Below, in pieces: positions 33,881 to 46,260 of a stretch of DNA of 64,000 bases. The DNA comes from Pomphorhynchus laevis (taxonomy: Eukaryota; Acanthocephala; Palaeacanthocephala; Echinorhynchida; Pomphorhynchidae), in NCBI GenBank assembly GCA_012934845.2, contig WNNJ02001572.1, positions 62,001 through 126,000 of the forward strand. The letters are read 5' to 3'. The translations under genes and the position numbers were made by a program. Every line of letters begins with the position of its first letter. Within the stretch, counting starts at the first letter, position 1. Under the pieces are notes generated by a model that was given only the letters and a program-made list of their open reading frames with translations, did not search any database and was not told where the DNA came from.

Positions 33881-36040
33881 TTACTCGATTCATTCCTAAG
33901 CACATTTGTTCCCACTATACTCCGTACATAACTCCACCTCACTCTTCATCTCAAGGTATTTTAATCCTAGTTAAATGCTCCTTAAAATATTCCTTTCTAC
34001 TAAGCTATTCTTGTCCAGCCCTTTCTTGTTTAGTAGTTTCACTCTGTAAGAACGGTAAACGCCTCAGTCTGGCCAATGTCTATATCCGTCCAGGAGAGAT
34101 TCACAAAAACCGTGACCTCCTGAATATGATTATGGATAGTGGCTATGACATGGTACTTGGAGATTCAACAACAGAACTGGTCGTTGGATTAATGCAGCAC
34201 TCCCCAAAGACAGGAACGGTTATCTTATTCACAAACCACCGTCCCCCACATTTCATTGCACATCAACAAATTCACTCCTCGACTTATTACTGCTTCATGA
34301 AAGGTGGTTGTTAAAACCCCACTGTACGGAGCAGTCGCGACAACTTCTGTCCACATCTCATGATTTGATTAGTTGGCGGATATAAGAGGATACGCTGCTT
34401 CGAAGGAGATTTCATCTTGATCCGATCAGAGTGGCTTTCTTCCAGGCAGCTATCCAACGCTTTCCCCGAATTGGTAATGAGAGTTTAACCGAATTTAATT
34501 CCTACCTTTCTTCGCAAGCTACCGCGATGCTTTCGACTACCTACAAAGGTCGTATTTTCAGTTCCACTCCGACAAAACTGAAGACCTTGTCTGTTGGAGG
34601 GATAGGGCATTGGGTTGGATTGGTAATATAGGTCTTGACAAAGTTTTGGAGGAGTCACTATCCCTACATAATTATGGAGCCACTCAATCACCTAAGCCAA
34701 TCCCGCCTTGGGGAGACTTCAGGAGTAGGGATCTATCTGTTACAGATATCCTTAAGTCCTGAAGCCTTTTCCGGGCATCACCAAATCTGTCGCTCCACTC
34801 TGTTCTCGTCTCTGCCATCTTTTGACAGCCGAACAAAGAATAGAAGTGGCCGTCACAATGCTATTAGCTGCCCCATCTGATGTTGCCGGCATCAACATTA
34901 GGAGACGTATATTTTTACCTAAGAAAATCCGGTAACTTATCCTAAATACCTGTGGCCCATATCGATTCAAAATTCCACCGTATCAATCTACGAAAAAGGG
35001 CTTGCGCGTAGAATCCGCGATCATCTAAGTAGGCGAAATTTAATCCCATCAGGTTTCCATGGGTTCGTCAAAGGTCGCTCTGTCCATTCAGCTGTAGGTA
35101 AAGTGCATGAGTTTTGTCAGGAGAATAGTCATCAACTTGCTGTGGCTGTTTTCCTTGATTTTTCTGCTGTATTTGACCGCATCTCTATTCCCTTTATTAT
35201 CTCTCCTCTGTGGTCCCTAGGGTTACCAGCGAGATCTCTTAACAGGGTAGAGATACTGCTGTACACCAAGCGATTCTTTTATGAAGACGACACTAATGCG
35301 CGTCAGTTCTACTTTATTACGGGTGTGCCTCAAGGATAACCTTTTTCTCCAATTTTATATCTTGCTGCCTCTATTGTACTCTTTAAAATATTTAATACCG
35401 TACAACGTCTAGTGGTATACGCTGATGATACCACAGCCCTGTTCTCTGGACGCAGGTGCAAAGACGTAGTCTCGGACATCAGCCGTTTTTTTAAGATTAA
35501 AAGACCAGTTACCCAAATCCAATCTTATTTTAAACTCCGCGAAATCGCAGGTGGTTGTCTTTAATGGCGCCCCTGCAACTAAGAAAAACTCAAGAGATTA
35601 GCACTCCCTGCACTCCTCCATTTTGATTAATCAACCACTCCCTATCTTCACGAGTCGAGTAAAATACCCGGCGTTCACCGTTTAAGTGAACTGGTCGGCG
35701 AAAGCTGACCTGAATAGACTTAAACGTACTCTGAAGAGAGCTAGTTGGAGCCTGAAACGTGCCCAGCATCTTTCATTGAAAGGGAAAACTCAGGTGCGCC
35801 TCTGGGGCACTTGGGCTATCTCGGGATTAGTCTTCTTTTCTAGAGGACGTCCACCAGAGCAAAGGCTATGGTTTCTCAAGCTCTTCGTCACTGGTTTACC
35901 CAGCATAGTCCGCCTGGGTTAGAATCTTCGGGGTGTTAAGGACCCCGGGAGGTTCAGTCGAATGGCGGGGTGTTGGATTGGCTGTGGGGCTCAGATCCCA
36001 CTGGACCTGAGGCCGTAAAGGATGGAAGACTAAACAGGTT
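33880..36040 (+). mobile_element. Family C LINE, copy 2
   Basis: Endonuclease remnants (33.9-34.4 kb) are followed by the linker (VAFFQAAIQRFPRIGNESLT) and the RT: GFHGFVKGRSVHSA, LAVAVFLDFSAVFDRISI (motif A), FITGVPQG (motif B) and VVYADDTTALFSG (motif C, about 35.42 kb). The C-terminal part reads LNRLKRTLKRASWSLKR and WGTWAISGLVFFSRG, ending near 36.04 kb. It has several stops. This is the longest of the three copies and shows the APE-RT order of ordinary LINEs. The clade is not certain. Confidence 0.7.
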
Positions 36041-36049
36041 GTATAATAG

Positions 36050-36560
36050 AAGATTTCTTACATGCTTTGTGTTTTGCTGTTTCTATTTTAGCCGCCTATT
36101 TAACTGTTATACTATCTTTTTAAGAAAATCCTTATTATTATTGTTTCCATTATTCGCTAATTAAAATATTTTTACTTTTTTATAATTATATAAAAGCTTT
36201 CAATTGCCTTCTTTAATGAAATTAAATAATGTTGTTTTGTCGTTAATACTTGAGCTTTGCTGCGTCATAATGAACGTTGATTGATTTTCTTGTGTTTATA
36301 TCGCAAAAAAATAGCCACAGGCAGCGATGTCAATGTTTGCGAACAAAAGCTACACGAGCTGCACCAGCTAAACCACTTTGCTTGCTCTAATGAAATTAAA
36401 GAACGTCGTAATGCCGCATATACTTAAGCGTTTTCAATTTCAAACTTTAAATGTATAGTTGGATTTTAATTCTCGATTAAGTTGAATTTAAGAATTTTTG
36501 TAAGAATTACTACAGGTATATGGTTTGAATTTGTTCATAACTGTTTAAAAAATAAATTTA
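36050..36560. other. Spacer with small Naiad piece
   Basis: No supported gene. A 60-bp plus-strand Naiad fragment (EFVHNCLKNKFKLYKD) ends the stretch at 36527-36590. An open piece around 36.33-36.42 kb (VNVCEQKLHELHQLNHF) is not recognised. Confidence 0.4.
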
Positions 36561-36599
36561 AACTATATAAAGATATTAATCAATATTTTTACGTTGCAA

Positions 36600-37240
36600 A
36601 TGCCTGCGGGCGCACGCTTACATAACCACAACAACAAAAAACAAAAATCTAAATCATTTTCCGAGAAGGTGGGTAAGGAGGCGGCATTTAAGTGTAATAA
36701 AGGAGGGAGCGCGGTATGCGTCGAGAGGGACTTGATTCCAGGCGAGTGAGGCGTCGACGAGGAAGGATCTGAGACCATAGTTGTTGGAGTAAATGGGAAT
36801 ATGGAGTAAGAGGGAATTACGGGAACGCAGTGATAGAGAGGTGGGGCGAGTGTCGTCCAAGAAAGGGAGGTTGATGAACGATTTGGAGCTGACAGCGATG
36901 ATACGAAAAGTTACAAGACGAAGGCAGAGTTGTATGCGAATGTGAATGGTGGGCCAAGAGAGTTGATCAACATATGCGGGTGCCTGGCCAAGGCGACGGA
37001 GATTTAAGATCACTTGAACTGCGGAGTTGATTATTTGTTGTAGGGGTAGGATGATGGATTTTGGAGAATTGGCAAAATGCTAAGGCAGTAATCGATTTTA
37101 GGGAAGAAAAGCGATGAAAGAAGAGACATACAAGAACACACGTCGATAAGGGGGTGGATACGGTGGATGTCACGGAGAATTAAGTTAGACGAGCGGACCT
37201 TGTCACGGACGAAGGGTTTAAGGGAATGGTGATCATCGAT
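36600..37240 (-). mobile_element. Family D (CR1/L2-like) LINE 3' end, copy 1
   Basis: The minus strand carries the RT C-terminal region. VRSSNLILRDIHRIHPL and FFPKIDYCLSILPIL come first. TRPTSLSLRSRNSLLLHIPI with DASLAWNQVPLDAYRAPSF follow, close to the R(S)F...aaW-N-lP-l pattern at the end of CR1/L2-type ORF2. It lacks the catalytic RT core and is frame-broken. Confidence 0.6.
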
Positions 37241-37244
37241 CACC

Positions 37245-37795
37245 ATTCATACTCACTTAGAAGCATACTCAGTTCAAAGTCGATCAAGTGATTTTTACAG
37301 ATGCTGTGTTTAACAAGTCGCTCACACCAAGCGAACCTAAGAGATTTTTCCGATGTTGGTCAATTTATGTTTTAAGGGGTTTCCCAGTCTGGCCTATTTA
37401 AGCCTGGTTGCACGAACTGATTGGGATTTTATAAACATTTGCGCTTTGATAAGTGGATTTAATTTTAAAGTAGTTTAAAAGATATAGATTATCTATTTAT
37501 ATATATTAAATAGATAAACAGCTTCATAGATTAATCGTTTATGGTAGTTGTTCTCAATACGTAACGAACGGGTATTACCAAAGTCGATCACGTGATTTTT
37601 ACAGATGCTGTGTTCAACAAGTGCGGTTACACACAACGATCGTGAGAAATTTTTCCGATGTTGGCCAATTCTTGTTTTAATAGACTTCCCAGTTTGGCCT
37701 ATATAAGCTTGGTTGCACGAACCGCATGGGATTTCATAAACATTTGCATAAATGGGTTTAATTTTAAAGTAATTTACAAGACGCGGCATTCTTCT
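37245..37795 (-). mobile_element. Canonical PLE endonuclease, two tandem pieces
   Basis: The open frame 37789-37493 (98 codons) encodes ANVYEIPCGSCNQAYIGQTG, KSIKTRIGQHRKNFSR, LVEHSICKNHVIDF and RLIYEAVYLFNI. This is a GIY-YIG endonuclease of the type found at the C-terminus of Penelope/Poseidon/Neptune-like elements, quite unlike the Naiad version. A second, more decayed piece with the same blocks lies at 37245-37490. No RT is attached. The pieces sit between two family D LINE ends. Confidence 0.7.
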
Positions 37796-37949
37796 GTTGA
37801 ACGATTCTGCCAGTGCCGATTTGTAGTTGGCTGAATTTACCGCTTATCTATGTTCATTGACCCTTGCAGAATTTTCTAACTGTTCGCTCGATATAGCTAC
37901 ACGTTCACTCCTCGCACTTAGATATACACGTGAACTCCATTATTTGTCA

Positions 37950-39310
37950 CAATGGAAAATATTCTTTATTATCAACAGATTGCTGAATAGATTGTCGACA
38001 ATTGTTTTTGGTTTTAATGGACAAGATTTATAGTCCAGAGAGGCATATGTTAAATGAAGAAAGATCAGATCAGACTTTGCCGATGGAAAGGATATAGATT
38101 GAAATGAGCTTTTTAAAAACGATAAAGGCTGAAGAGAAGCAAATGTCAACCTAATGCGGTTCATGTTAATGCCCCCAGAAACATAGTATGCGATGAGGCC
38201 ATAATTAGTGCAATATCTAGGAATGGTTAAGATACTTGTGTGACTGGATCGTAGAGTTAGAGAAGATATATGGACTGAATTGTCGGAAGGAGGTTTAAGA
38301 TTGGGTGTCGATTCGGATGCACGGAAACGAAAAACAAGAAATTGTAAACGCGTGGTGACGCATTGAGAAATGCTAGGCCAATTAAGAAGCAATAGATGGC
38401 AATAAATATGATCAAAGTGTCGGAGGCGTAATAAAATACGAGCGACTGTGTTGATAACGAGTTGAAGGGGTGTGTGGTAAGTTTTCGGGTGAGTTAACAA
38501 GTAAACTGAGACAATGGTTCAGTTGCAGGAAGAGGAGTGAGAAAATAAGTTGTTTGCAGTTGTGCGGATTAACAATTCTACGAATTCGTCGAAGGTCAAT
38601 AAGAAAAACGCAAAGACGAACCATTTCGTGAACAAAGGGTAAGAGATAAAAATTGTTATCAAAATAAACACCAAAAAATGCCAAATGATCGACGATAGGA
38701 AGAAGTTTACCATCAAGAAGTACAGGGAAGAAATGCATATCACGTTGATGAAGAGTCAGCCATAAGACTAGATTTTTCGTAGTAGATGATCATCTGAATT
38801 GAATTTAGGTAAGTGGAAACTGCGATTAGGCATTCTGTGGAGTACAATGCAAGATCACCGATTTTGGATGAGTGATGATGAGAATATAAAAGGATGTAAT
38901 CTGCAAATTTCATGATTTGAAAACCAAAGGGTTGAGTAATGCGTGATAAGTCACCAACATGTTTAGAGAAAAGAATTATGCCAAGAACGGATCCTTGAAT
39001 AATGCCGCGTGTAATATGAGATGAACATAAAAAGGTTGAGCCACAACGGACGGAGAAGGTGCACTCGGAGAGGTATAAATGAGAGAACATATTTGCTTAA
39101 GAAGATAAGTTGGAGTTGAGTCTAGCTGGGAATGCGAGTTGTTTAGCCGCAGGAGAGTAGATAAAACCTCCATAATAGATACATGCAGAACATGAAATAG
39201 TTCAGGAACGAAAATAAAGTGTGGTACAGAATACGACGAGTGGAGAGTGATACTTTTGGACATCAAGTAAGAAGAATATGCTTCATGATAAAGTTCGGAG
39301 CACGACATTG
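37950..39310 (-). mobile_element. Family D LINE RT, copy 2
   Basis: The minus strand shows ITRGIIQGSVLGIILF (motif B), FQIMKFADYILLYSHH (motif C with FADY in place of FADD), LLDGKLLPIVDHLAFFGVYF (thumb) and the C-terminal WPSISQCVTTRLQFLVFR and IPRYCTNYGLIAYYVSGG. The second catalytic Asp is lost (FADY). Frames change between blocks. It belongs with the piece at 36.6-37.2 kb and the ORF1/endonuclease at 41.7-43.1 kb. Confidence 0.65.
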
Positions 39311-39524
39311 AGAAGGTGCGAACAAGAATATAGTTTAAGGTTTTTCAAAAAATTTTCGAGTTATTGGAAAACGCAAATTTATACTGGCAATCTTAAAGAT
39401 GCTTGACGAATAAGGAAATTATGAGAGCGTCAGTGTCGAGAAATAGTCAAGATGATGTATATGAATACAAAGATTGTAGCAGCGTCTGAGATGTCGTAAG
39501 TAACTTCGATGAACGTGACAAATT

Positions 39525-40900
39525 AAATCAGCTAACTGAGTCTACGTATTGTTATATAGTTATAAAATAAACAAAACAATAATGCTAAATCAAAATTTTA
39601 ATAATTAAATAATAAAATTAATAATTGTTTTTACATTTTCTATAATTTAAATCAAGTTAAAAAATAAAAATAAAAATAAAAAATAAAAAATAAAATTTAA
39701 AATAAACGTCATTTTTATGAATTGACTAATAAATAACAGACGTTGTATCAGAATAAGAATTAGAGGTCATCAGGAGGAATTGCTATGCTATCAGGTTTCG
39801 GCCCCTAACTCCTCTACCCAACATAGCAGCGGGGCCAAATACATGCTAATGATGTATTTCCTCTGAAATAACTATCTAGTATCTTATTCTAATGCAAAGT
39901 ATATTATTTATTATCCATCCATAAAAATTTGCCACTTAAGAGTTTAAATTTATTCTTTATATTATTGTGTTGATTTATATATTTTACTATTTTCTGCTTG
40001 ATGTTATTTTTATAGTAACCTAGTTTAAAATATGTATCTATTAAATTATTTAAATGATTTTGAAGAAAGCCAATATCATTACATATTGTTGCAATTCTTA
40101 AAATTTCATTATTTAATGTATTATATTTTATATTATATGGTATGCATGAATGCTCATGCAAAAATATGTTTCTTGTAAATTTAAATATGTCATCTTTACG
40201 ATATAAATTAATAGTAGTTTTAGTTAATGTTAATTTAATGTTCATATCTAGATATACACCTTCTTTATCATTAATATTGGTTTTGTTAAGAATAAGGCTT
40301 TCTGGATAAATGTGCTCACTAATTGAATAAAAATTATTAGAATTAAATACACATATATCATCAATGTATCGAAACATATTTCATATATTTATATTGTTTA
40401 GATTTAGTTTTTACACAGTTATGAACAAATTCATATTCTATAAAGCTTAAAAACAAGTCAGCTATAATTGGGCTACTATTACCACCCATTGGAACACCTT
40501 TTACTTGTCTAAATATAGATGTCCCTACTTTTAAATAATTTTGATTTATCAAAATATTTAAGGATTCTATTAATTCAATTTTATCCATATATTTATATTT
40601 ATTTGATGGTTTAATTTTTGTTAGATAGGCGTTATAATTATTATAACATATATATGTATATCTTTTTCCGAATATAAGGTTAATTAATTTTACTAACGCT
40701 TCTTTAATATCTACTAAATCTAGATTTGTATAAAGCGTACTAAAATCGTATGTATTTATATTTTGAAAATTTATTCCTTTTGTCTGTTCTAAAAATTCTT
40801 TTGTAGAATTAATACTGAAATAGTGTTTTATACCAGTATTAATTTCGATTACCTCGCAATATTTTTTAAAACGTGCTTTAATTACTTTAAGTATTTTATT
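39525..40900 (-). mobile_element. Naiad copy, 5'-truncated
   Basis: The terminus, 3' module, RT C-terminal frame (40377-39904) and RT N-terminal frame (40957-40361, with DFSTLYTNL and GVPMGGNSSPIIADLF) are present. They differ little by eye from the 5.2-kb copy. A small shift of frame lies where KYMFRYIDD should be continuous. The 5' boundary (about 40.90 kb) joins family D sequence. Confidence 0.8.
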
Positions 40901-41225
40901 CTGGAACTGACAGGTTGCATTTTGACATGCGACAATCAGAGTCAAACCAAGGAGCATGATGAGATCGTTTCATAACGTGCAAACGGAGAGAAATAATGCG
41001 ATCAAAGATGGTGGTCAACTCGGAGTCAAATAGAGTGGATAACTGGTTAGTAGTCAGTTGTGAACTCAGCAGTGAGGTCAGGGAGGAACGATATATTGCG
41101 GAAATAATATCATTGGATTGTAATTTGTTCTAGAACGGGAGAAGAACGCTATATTTCATTTTGACATGCGACAATCAGAGTCAAACTAAGGAGCATGGTG
41201 AGATCGTTTTATAACGTGCAAGAAA
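40901..41225 (-). mobile_element. Family D LINE internal fragment, duplicated
   Basis: The minus strand near 40.99-40.91 kb has the pre-RT signature KRSHHAPWFDSDCRMSK. The same 65 bp recur at 41158-41221. The piece at 40901-40914 is the reverse complement of part of the 20-bp minisatellite monomer that begins 370 bp further on. Confidence 0.5.
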
Positions 41226-41270
41226 ATTTATAAGTGTTTTAGAAAATTTATAAGTGTTCTAGCAAATTAC

Positions 41271-41690
41271 ATTCCAGATTATTCCTGTCAGTTCCAGATT
41301 ATTCCTGTCAGTTCTAGATTATTCCTGTCAGTTCCAGATTATTCATGTCAGTTCCAGATTATTCCTGTCAGTTCCAGATTATTCCTGTCAGTTCCAGATT
41401 ATTCCTGTCAGTTCCAGATTATTCCTGTCAGTTCCAGATTATTCCTGTCAGTTCCAGATTATTCCTGTCAGTTCCAGATTATTCCTGTCAGTTCCAGATT
41501 ATTCCTGTTAGTTCCAGATTATTCCTGTCAGTTCCAGATTATTCCTGTCAGTTCCAGATTATTCCTGTCAGTTCCAGATTATTCCTGTCAGTTCCAGATT
41601 ATTCCTGTCAGTTCCAGATTATTCCTGTCAGTTCCAGATTATTCCTGTCAGTTCCAGATTATTCCTGTCAGTTCCAGATTATTCCTGTCA
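41271..41690 (+). repeat. 20-bp minisatellite, 21 units
   Basis: Twenty-one tandem units of GTTCCAGATTATTCCTGTCA occur with only a few substitutions. A 129-codon open frame runs through it because the repeat lacks stops in that frame. It ends 50 bp before the start of the family D ORF1, so it may serve as promoter monomers of that LINE. This is inferred from position only. Confidence 0.95.
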
Positions 41691-41740
41691 GTTCCGCTCG
41701 CTATGCTCGCGGATTGAGCTCAATCTATCGATAAAAGGTC

Positions 41741-43075
41741 ATGCCTAAAAAAGCGCGATCTCAGATCCCTGTTCCTGATCAAGAATCTTCCACATCGGAA
41801 TGCAATGATGGTTATACCAGCTTTGAAGTTGGATGCGATTCCAAAGATTGTGATGTATGGACACTTGTTCGTGTTAAAATATCCGACTACTCGGTATATA
41901 AACGTAAACAGTTCACATGCGGTTTTTGTACATCAGTACGACTACTACAGTTATCCTGCTCCTCTACTCCTGTATCACACACGACCACTCAGACCAATGC
42001 TGTTTTAGATGTTTCCCTCGCATCAACACCTGACTTCGCATCATATAATCCCATTATTGAACTACTCTCTCTCACAAACTCCTCGTTCAACTACGTACCA
42101 AACTTCCAGCACCCCTGTCATTTCCACTTCTATCTGCTCATCTTCCTCGACTCCTACCAGCTATGTCCGTCCACAACTTCGACGAAATCGTTTTCCTTCG
42201 CGCGATCGCTGTATAATCATATTAAACTTAAAGCTTTCCGAATCTGCTTCTCCACAATCTCGCCTCGATGATGATGTATCTGCTTTCAGGTCTATCCTAG
42301 CAACCATTCTTCCTGATGATAACCCATCCCTCTTCAATAATATCGCTCCTGTATCCTTTATTCGTTTAAACAAATCCACTAAATCAAATCATCTCAGTCC
42401 TCCACTCTTGAAAATCGTTTTCCGACATAGTTCACATGCCTCTTCGGTACTCTCTCAACGTTTTAAACTTCTTACCACTTCATCTACTTGCCGTATCTTT
42501 CCTGACCGCTCCCCATCTGATATTGCCCAGCTCAATTTAGCTCGCATTGAGAAACATCGACATTAAACAAACGGCGAGTCATCCTTATCTATACGTCAAA
42601 TCAACGGAAATTTTCACGTTGTACACACAAGGCCAAAAATTCGATGGCGTCCCATCTCTCCCCTTGTCTTCTTCGCTAGTCGATCTCGCTCCTAAGCATA
42701 CTTTTCGTCTTAGTCTATTCAACACTCGCTCCATTCTTCATAAAGCTGATATGCTCCTTGATATCTTCGATCAATTATCTATCGATATTCTTTGCATTAC
42801 CGAATTCTGGCACTGACTCTGACGATCTTGCTATTCGTCGTCTATGTCGCTCTGGTTGTTCTCTAGTTGAATCAGCTCGTCAAATTACATCTCATACATC
42901 TACTGCTTCTAACCATGGCGGTATTGTTGCCATTGCTCGTCACCCAGTGTCTTTACGTAAAATCAACGTTAACATCCGTAACACTTCGTTTGTGTCTTAT
43001 ACTCCTTCTTTTGTTCTCGGTGACTTTAACATTCGTCTTGATCGCCCTGCTGACTCTGACTCTATCACTTCAGTG
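41741..43075 (+). mobile_element. Family D LINE: ORF1 and endonuclease start
   Basis: ORF1 begins at ATG 41741 (MPKKARSQIPVPDQESSTSE) with a cysteine pattern like a PHD or zinc finger (CDSKDCDVWTLV, FTCGFC). It continues in another frame as a Ser/Thr-rich region and a domain with RRNRFPSRDRCIIILNLKLS and SFIRLNKSTKSNHLSPPLLK, which resembles the RNA-binding ORF1 of CR1/L2 LINEs. The ORF2 endonuclease start follows at about 42.70 kb (FRLSLFNTRSILHKADMLLD, IDILCITEFW) and then VLGDFNIRLDRPADSDS. It is cut near 43.08 kb by a family C LINE. Confidence 0.65.
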
Positions 43076-43079
43076 AAAT

Positions 43080-44760
43080 TCGGGAGGTGCTTTCACCCTT
43101 ATCCTTTTATCTGGTAGGGATGCAGATGTAATAGTCCTTCAGGAGACGCGGTCTATTCGGCTTTCCCAGGACATTACTCGATTCATCCCCAATGACATGT
43201 ACATCCACTTTACTCCGTATATAACCCCACCTCACTCCTTCATCCCAAGGTATTTTAACCCTATTGAAGAGCCCCTTAAGATCATCCTTCTTGCTAAACT
43301 ATTCTCGTCCGCCCTTGTCTTGTTTAGCTATATCACTGTAAAAACGGTAAACGCATCAGTATAGCTAATATCTATATTCGGCCAGGAGAGATTCACAAGA
43401 ACTGTGACCTCGATCGTATATTAGGTAGCAGTTATGACATGTTACTAGGTGACTTCAACGACATAACTGGTCGTTGGGTTAATGTAGCACTCCGCAGAGC
43501 TAGGAACTACTCTCTTATTCACAAACCACCTTCTACCACTATTGATTGCTCAACAACTAACTCTCTCCTCGATATATTACTGCAACATAAGATGTGGTTT
43601 TAAAACCTATCTGCACAGAGCAGTCACGCCAACATCTGTCCATCTCTCCTGACCTAATTCGTTGGCGGATAGAGGAAGATACGTTGCTGAGAAGGAGGTC
43701 CCATCAGAGTGACATTCTTTCAGGCAGCTATCCAACTCTTCTTCCGAATTGGTAATGAGAGTTTAACAGAATTCAATGCCTACCTCTTCTCGCAAGCTAC
43801 CGCGTAGCTTTTGACTGCATATAAAGGTCGTATTTACAATCCTACTCCGACAATACGTAAGGTCTTGGCTAAAATGCTACACCATCCTAATCTCTCTGTT
43901 TCCGCCAGACAAGTCCTCTCGAATGAATACTGGAGCTCTAGATATAGGTTCCAGCTGAGCAGGGATAGGGCGAGCATTGCTCACCTTAACTCTTATCAGT
44001 CTTCCTTCTGGAAGATATTCAAGAAGGAGAAGTTTGTCTGCTGGAAGGAGAGAGCATTGGTCTGAATTAGTAGTATAGGCCTTGATAATGTTTTGAGGGA
44101 GTCACTAGCCCTACACAACTATGGAGCCACACAATCACCTCAACCAATCTCGCCTTGGGGTGACTTTAAGACCAGGGACTTATCTGCTACAGATATCCTT
44201 AACACCTAGGGGCCACTTCCGGGCACCTCTAAATCCGTCGCTCCACTATCTTCTCGGATCTGTCAGCTTTTGACAGCCGATCAAAGAAGATAAATGGCCG
44301 TCACAATGCTTTTCGCCTCACCATCCGGTGTAGCCGGCGTCAATATTAGTTGTAGAATTTTTTCACCCAAATGTAGCCCGGTCTCATGTCCTAAAGACCT
44401 GCGATCCATTTCTATTCAGAACTTCCAAATCTGACCTGGATAGACTTAAACGTATACTAAAGAAAGCTAGCAACGAGCTCAGCATCTGCTATTGAATGGG
44501 AAAACCAAAGTGTGCCTCTAGGGTCTTGGGCTATCTCGGGGTTAATTTTTTTCTCGGGTACGTCCCTTAGAGGAAAGACTGAAGTTTGTCAAGCTTATCA
44601 TCTCGAGATTACCGAGCATAGTCCGCCTCGATTCGATTCTTCGGAGGGGGGGGTTGAAAGACCACGGGTCTTTAGTCGCGGAGCTGCGTGTTTAATTGGC
44701 TGGAGGGCTTAGATCCTAGTGAAACTGAGGATGTAGAATGGGAAAGACGACTGAGTAGAA
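43080..44760 (+). mobile_element. Family C LINE, copy 3
   Basis: This copy preserves the endonuclease start best: LSGRDADVIVLQETRSIRLS, then ITRFIPNDMYIHFTPYITPP. The linker (SATAY, YKGRIYNPTPTIRKVLAKM) and a shortened C-terminal part (PLGSWAISGLIFFSG) follow. The central RT with the catalytic Asp pair is deleted. Several stops are present. Confidence 0.65.
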
Positions 44761-44799
44761 CGACCAGATTGTTTTTTATGTAATTTCGTTTTTCTCGAT

Positions 44800-45605
44800 T
44801 CCTTGTACCATTCATTCAATCCTAATGGGTACATGGAATTAAGCGTTTTAATCCAAAAATCTTCTTTTTCTTATAGTTTTTGATTTAATATTGATGTTTT
44901 CTTCGATAATATGTTCTAAAATAAATAATTTACAGTTTTTAATATCATGTCCTATTAATCTCATATGTTTATGAAATATAGTTTGACTAGTATGCTGTAT
45001 ATTATATATGTGTTGCCTAAACCTAGTTTTTAACATTTGATTATTATTTGTGTTGCCTAAACCTAGTTTTTCCTATATATTGCAATCCACATGTACATTG
45101 TATTAGATACACTACACCTGCGGTATTGCAGTTACAGTTATTATTAATATTGAATGAAAAACAATTGTTTGTCGTATTACTTACGATACAATTATTATTT
45201 ATAACATCACAAACTATACAATTTTTTCTATTACATTTAAAAGATTTAAAATTGAAATCATTAGTACTTACGTATTTTTCCAATATGGTTGAGTACATGT
45301 AACTTTTAAGTCATAATTTTTAACGTTACTTTTTCGGTGTCGCCACCTAGTTTAGTTGACTCAGACTAAACTTACAACGGGCCATCCAGCAGCATCTGAC
45401 ATGGGGCTGCCCCTATTAAGGCGGTTGCAGGCTGGAACAATATCTATAAAGATCTACCACCTTCACTCCACGCGCTACGCGACCTGGCTATTGGCCATTA
45501 CCTGGTCTCTTAAACGTGATCACGTGAAGCAGTTTACATTTTAAAGTGTAAACACCTTGGGATGCAAACTTCTCCCTTTTTAAGAATTAATAATTCATCA
45601 AACTT
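44800..45605 (-). mobile_element. Naiad 5' half
   Basis: The conserved leader (45605-45300) is followed by the GIY-YIG frame (45298-45044) with CNRKNCIVCDV and GVVYLIQCTCGLQYIGKT, and a second frame (45036-44848) with RFRQHIYNIQH. A short local duplication near 45.04-45.07 kb repeats the CCTAAACCTAGTTTT stretch. The RT is absent. It is a 3'-truncated copy, complementary in extent to the RT-only copies elsewhere. Confidence 0.8.
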
Positions 45606-45805
45606 GTTTGTATGTTATTGGTTATTTGTATTTATAAATTTAATTGAAAAATAATATACTTTGTATTACAATAAGTTACGTGATAATCAAATTTCAACAA
45701 AGGAAATATGTTATTAACATGGTTCCGTTGCTATGTTGGGTACAGAAAAAGGGTCTGACACCATATAACATAGCAGTTCCTTCTGATGAACTCAAATAAG
45801 AAAAA

Positions 45806-46260
45806 TTCTTGAGGCTTTTTACATTCATAAAATAATCAACCTGAATGATAAACCTGATGTTACGTTAAATATTTTTCAAGATGCTATAAACGATTCTTTT
45901 GTTTGAATAATCATTTATATTTTTTACTTTTATCTAATTTTTCTAGTAATTTTAATTATTATTTTTTTACAAAAAAAATTTTGATTGGAAATATTATTGT
46001 TATTGCTTTTGTGTTGTTTCTAAACTATTTTGAATCACCCATTTTTTATGCGTTTTGTGTATCTTCAAAATTTGTCGAAATCTTGTCAACAATTCAAACA
46101 ACATTGAAATCAGCTGTTTATCGCTAATAACTGCAGCACCTGCTCAAAGAAAATGAAGGCGATCGTTTTGGATTTTTGTATAAGCATGTACATTAAAAAA
46201 ACATTGTAATTTTCTGAAGATGCTAACAGTAGTTAGCGAAATATCAAATAAAATTTCTTT
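45806..46260 (+). mobile_element. 3' end of a canonical PLE with hammerhead-like motif
   Basis: The plus-strand frame ILEAFYIHKIINLNDKPDV resembles the end of a C-terminal PLE endonuclease (compare RLIYEAVYLFNI at 37.5 kb). About 310 bp further on lies CTGAAGATGCTAACAGTAGT continuing GTTAGCGAAA. This is a CUGANGA box, a perfect 6-bp stem and a GAAA box, the stem-II half of a hammerhead ribozyme, known from canonical PLE ends. Stems I and III are not obvious. Confidence 0.45.

Noticed and set aside
41271-41690. Possible CRISPR-like array
   Set aside because: The units are directly adjacent without unique spacers, so it is a plain minisatellite in a eukaryotic context.
41345-41734. A 129-codon open frame rich in SVPDYSCQFQIIP
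   Set aside because: It is produced by the 20-bp minisatellite, which lacks stops in this frame. The periodic translation is not evidence for a protein.
45903-46127. A hydrophobic 74-codon frame that could suggest a membrane protein
   Set aside because: Phe/Leu/Ile richness follows from T-rich sequence. It overlaps the probable PLE 3' end and has no supporting feature.
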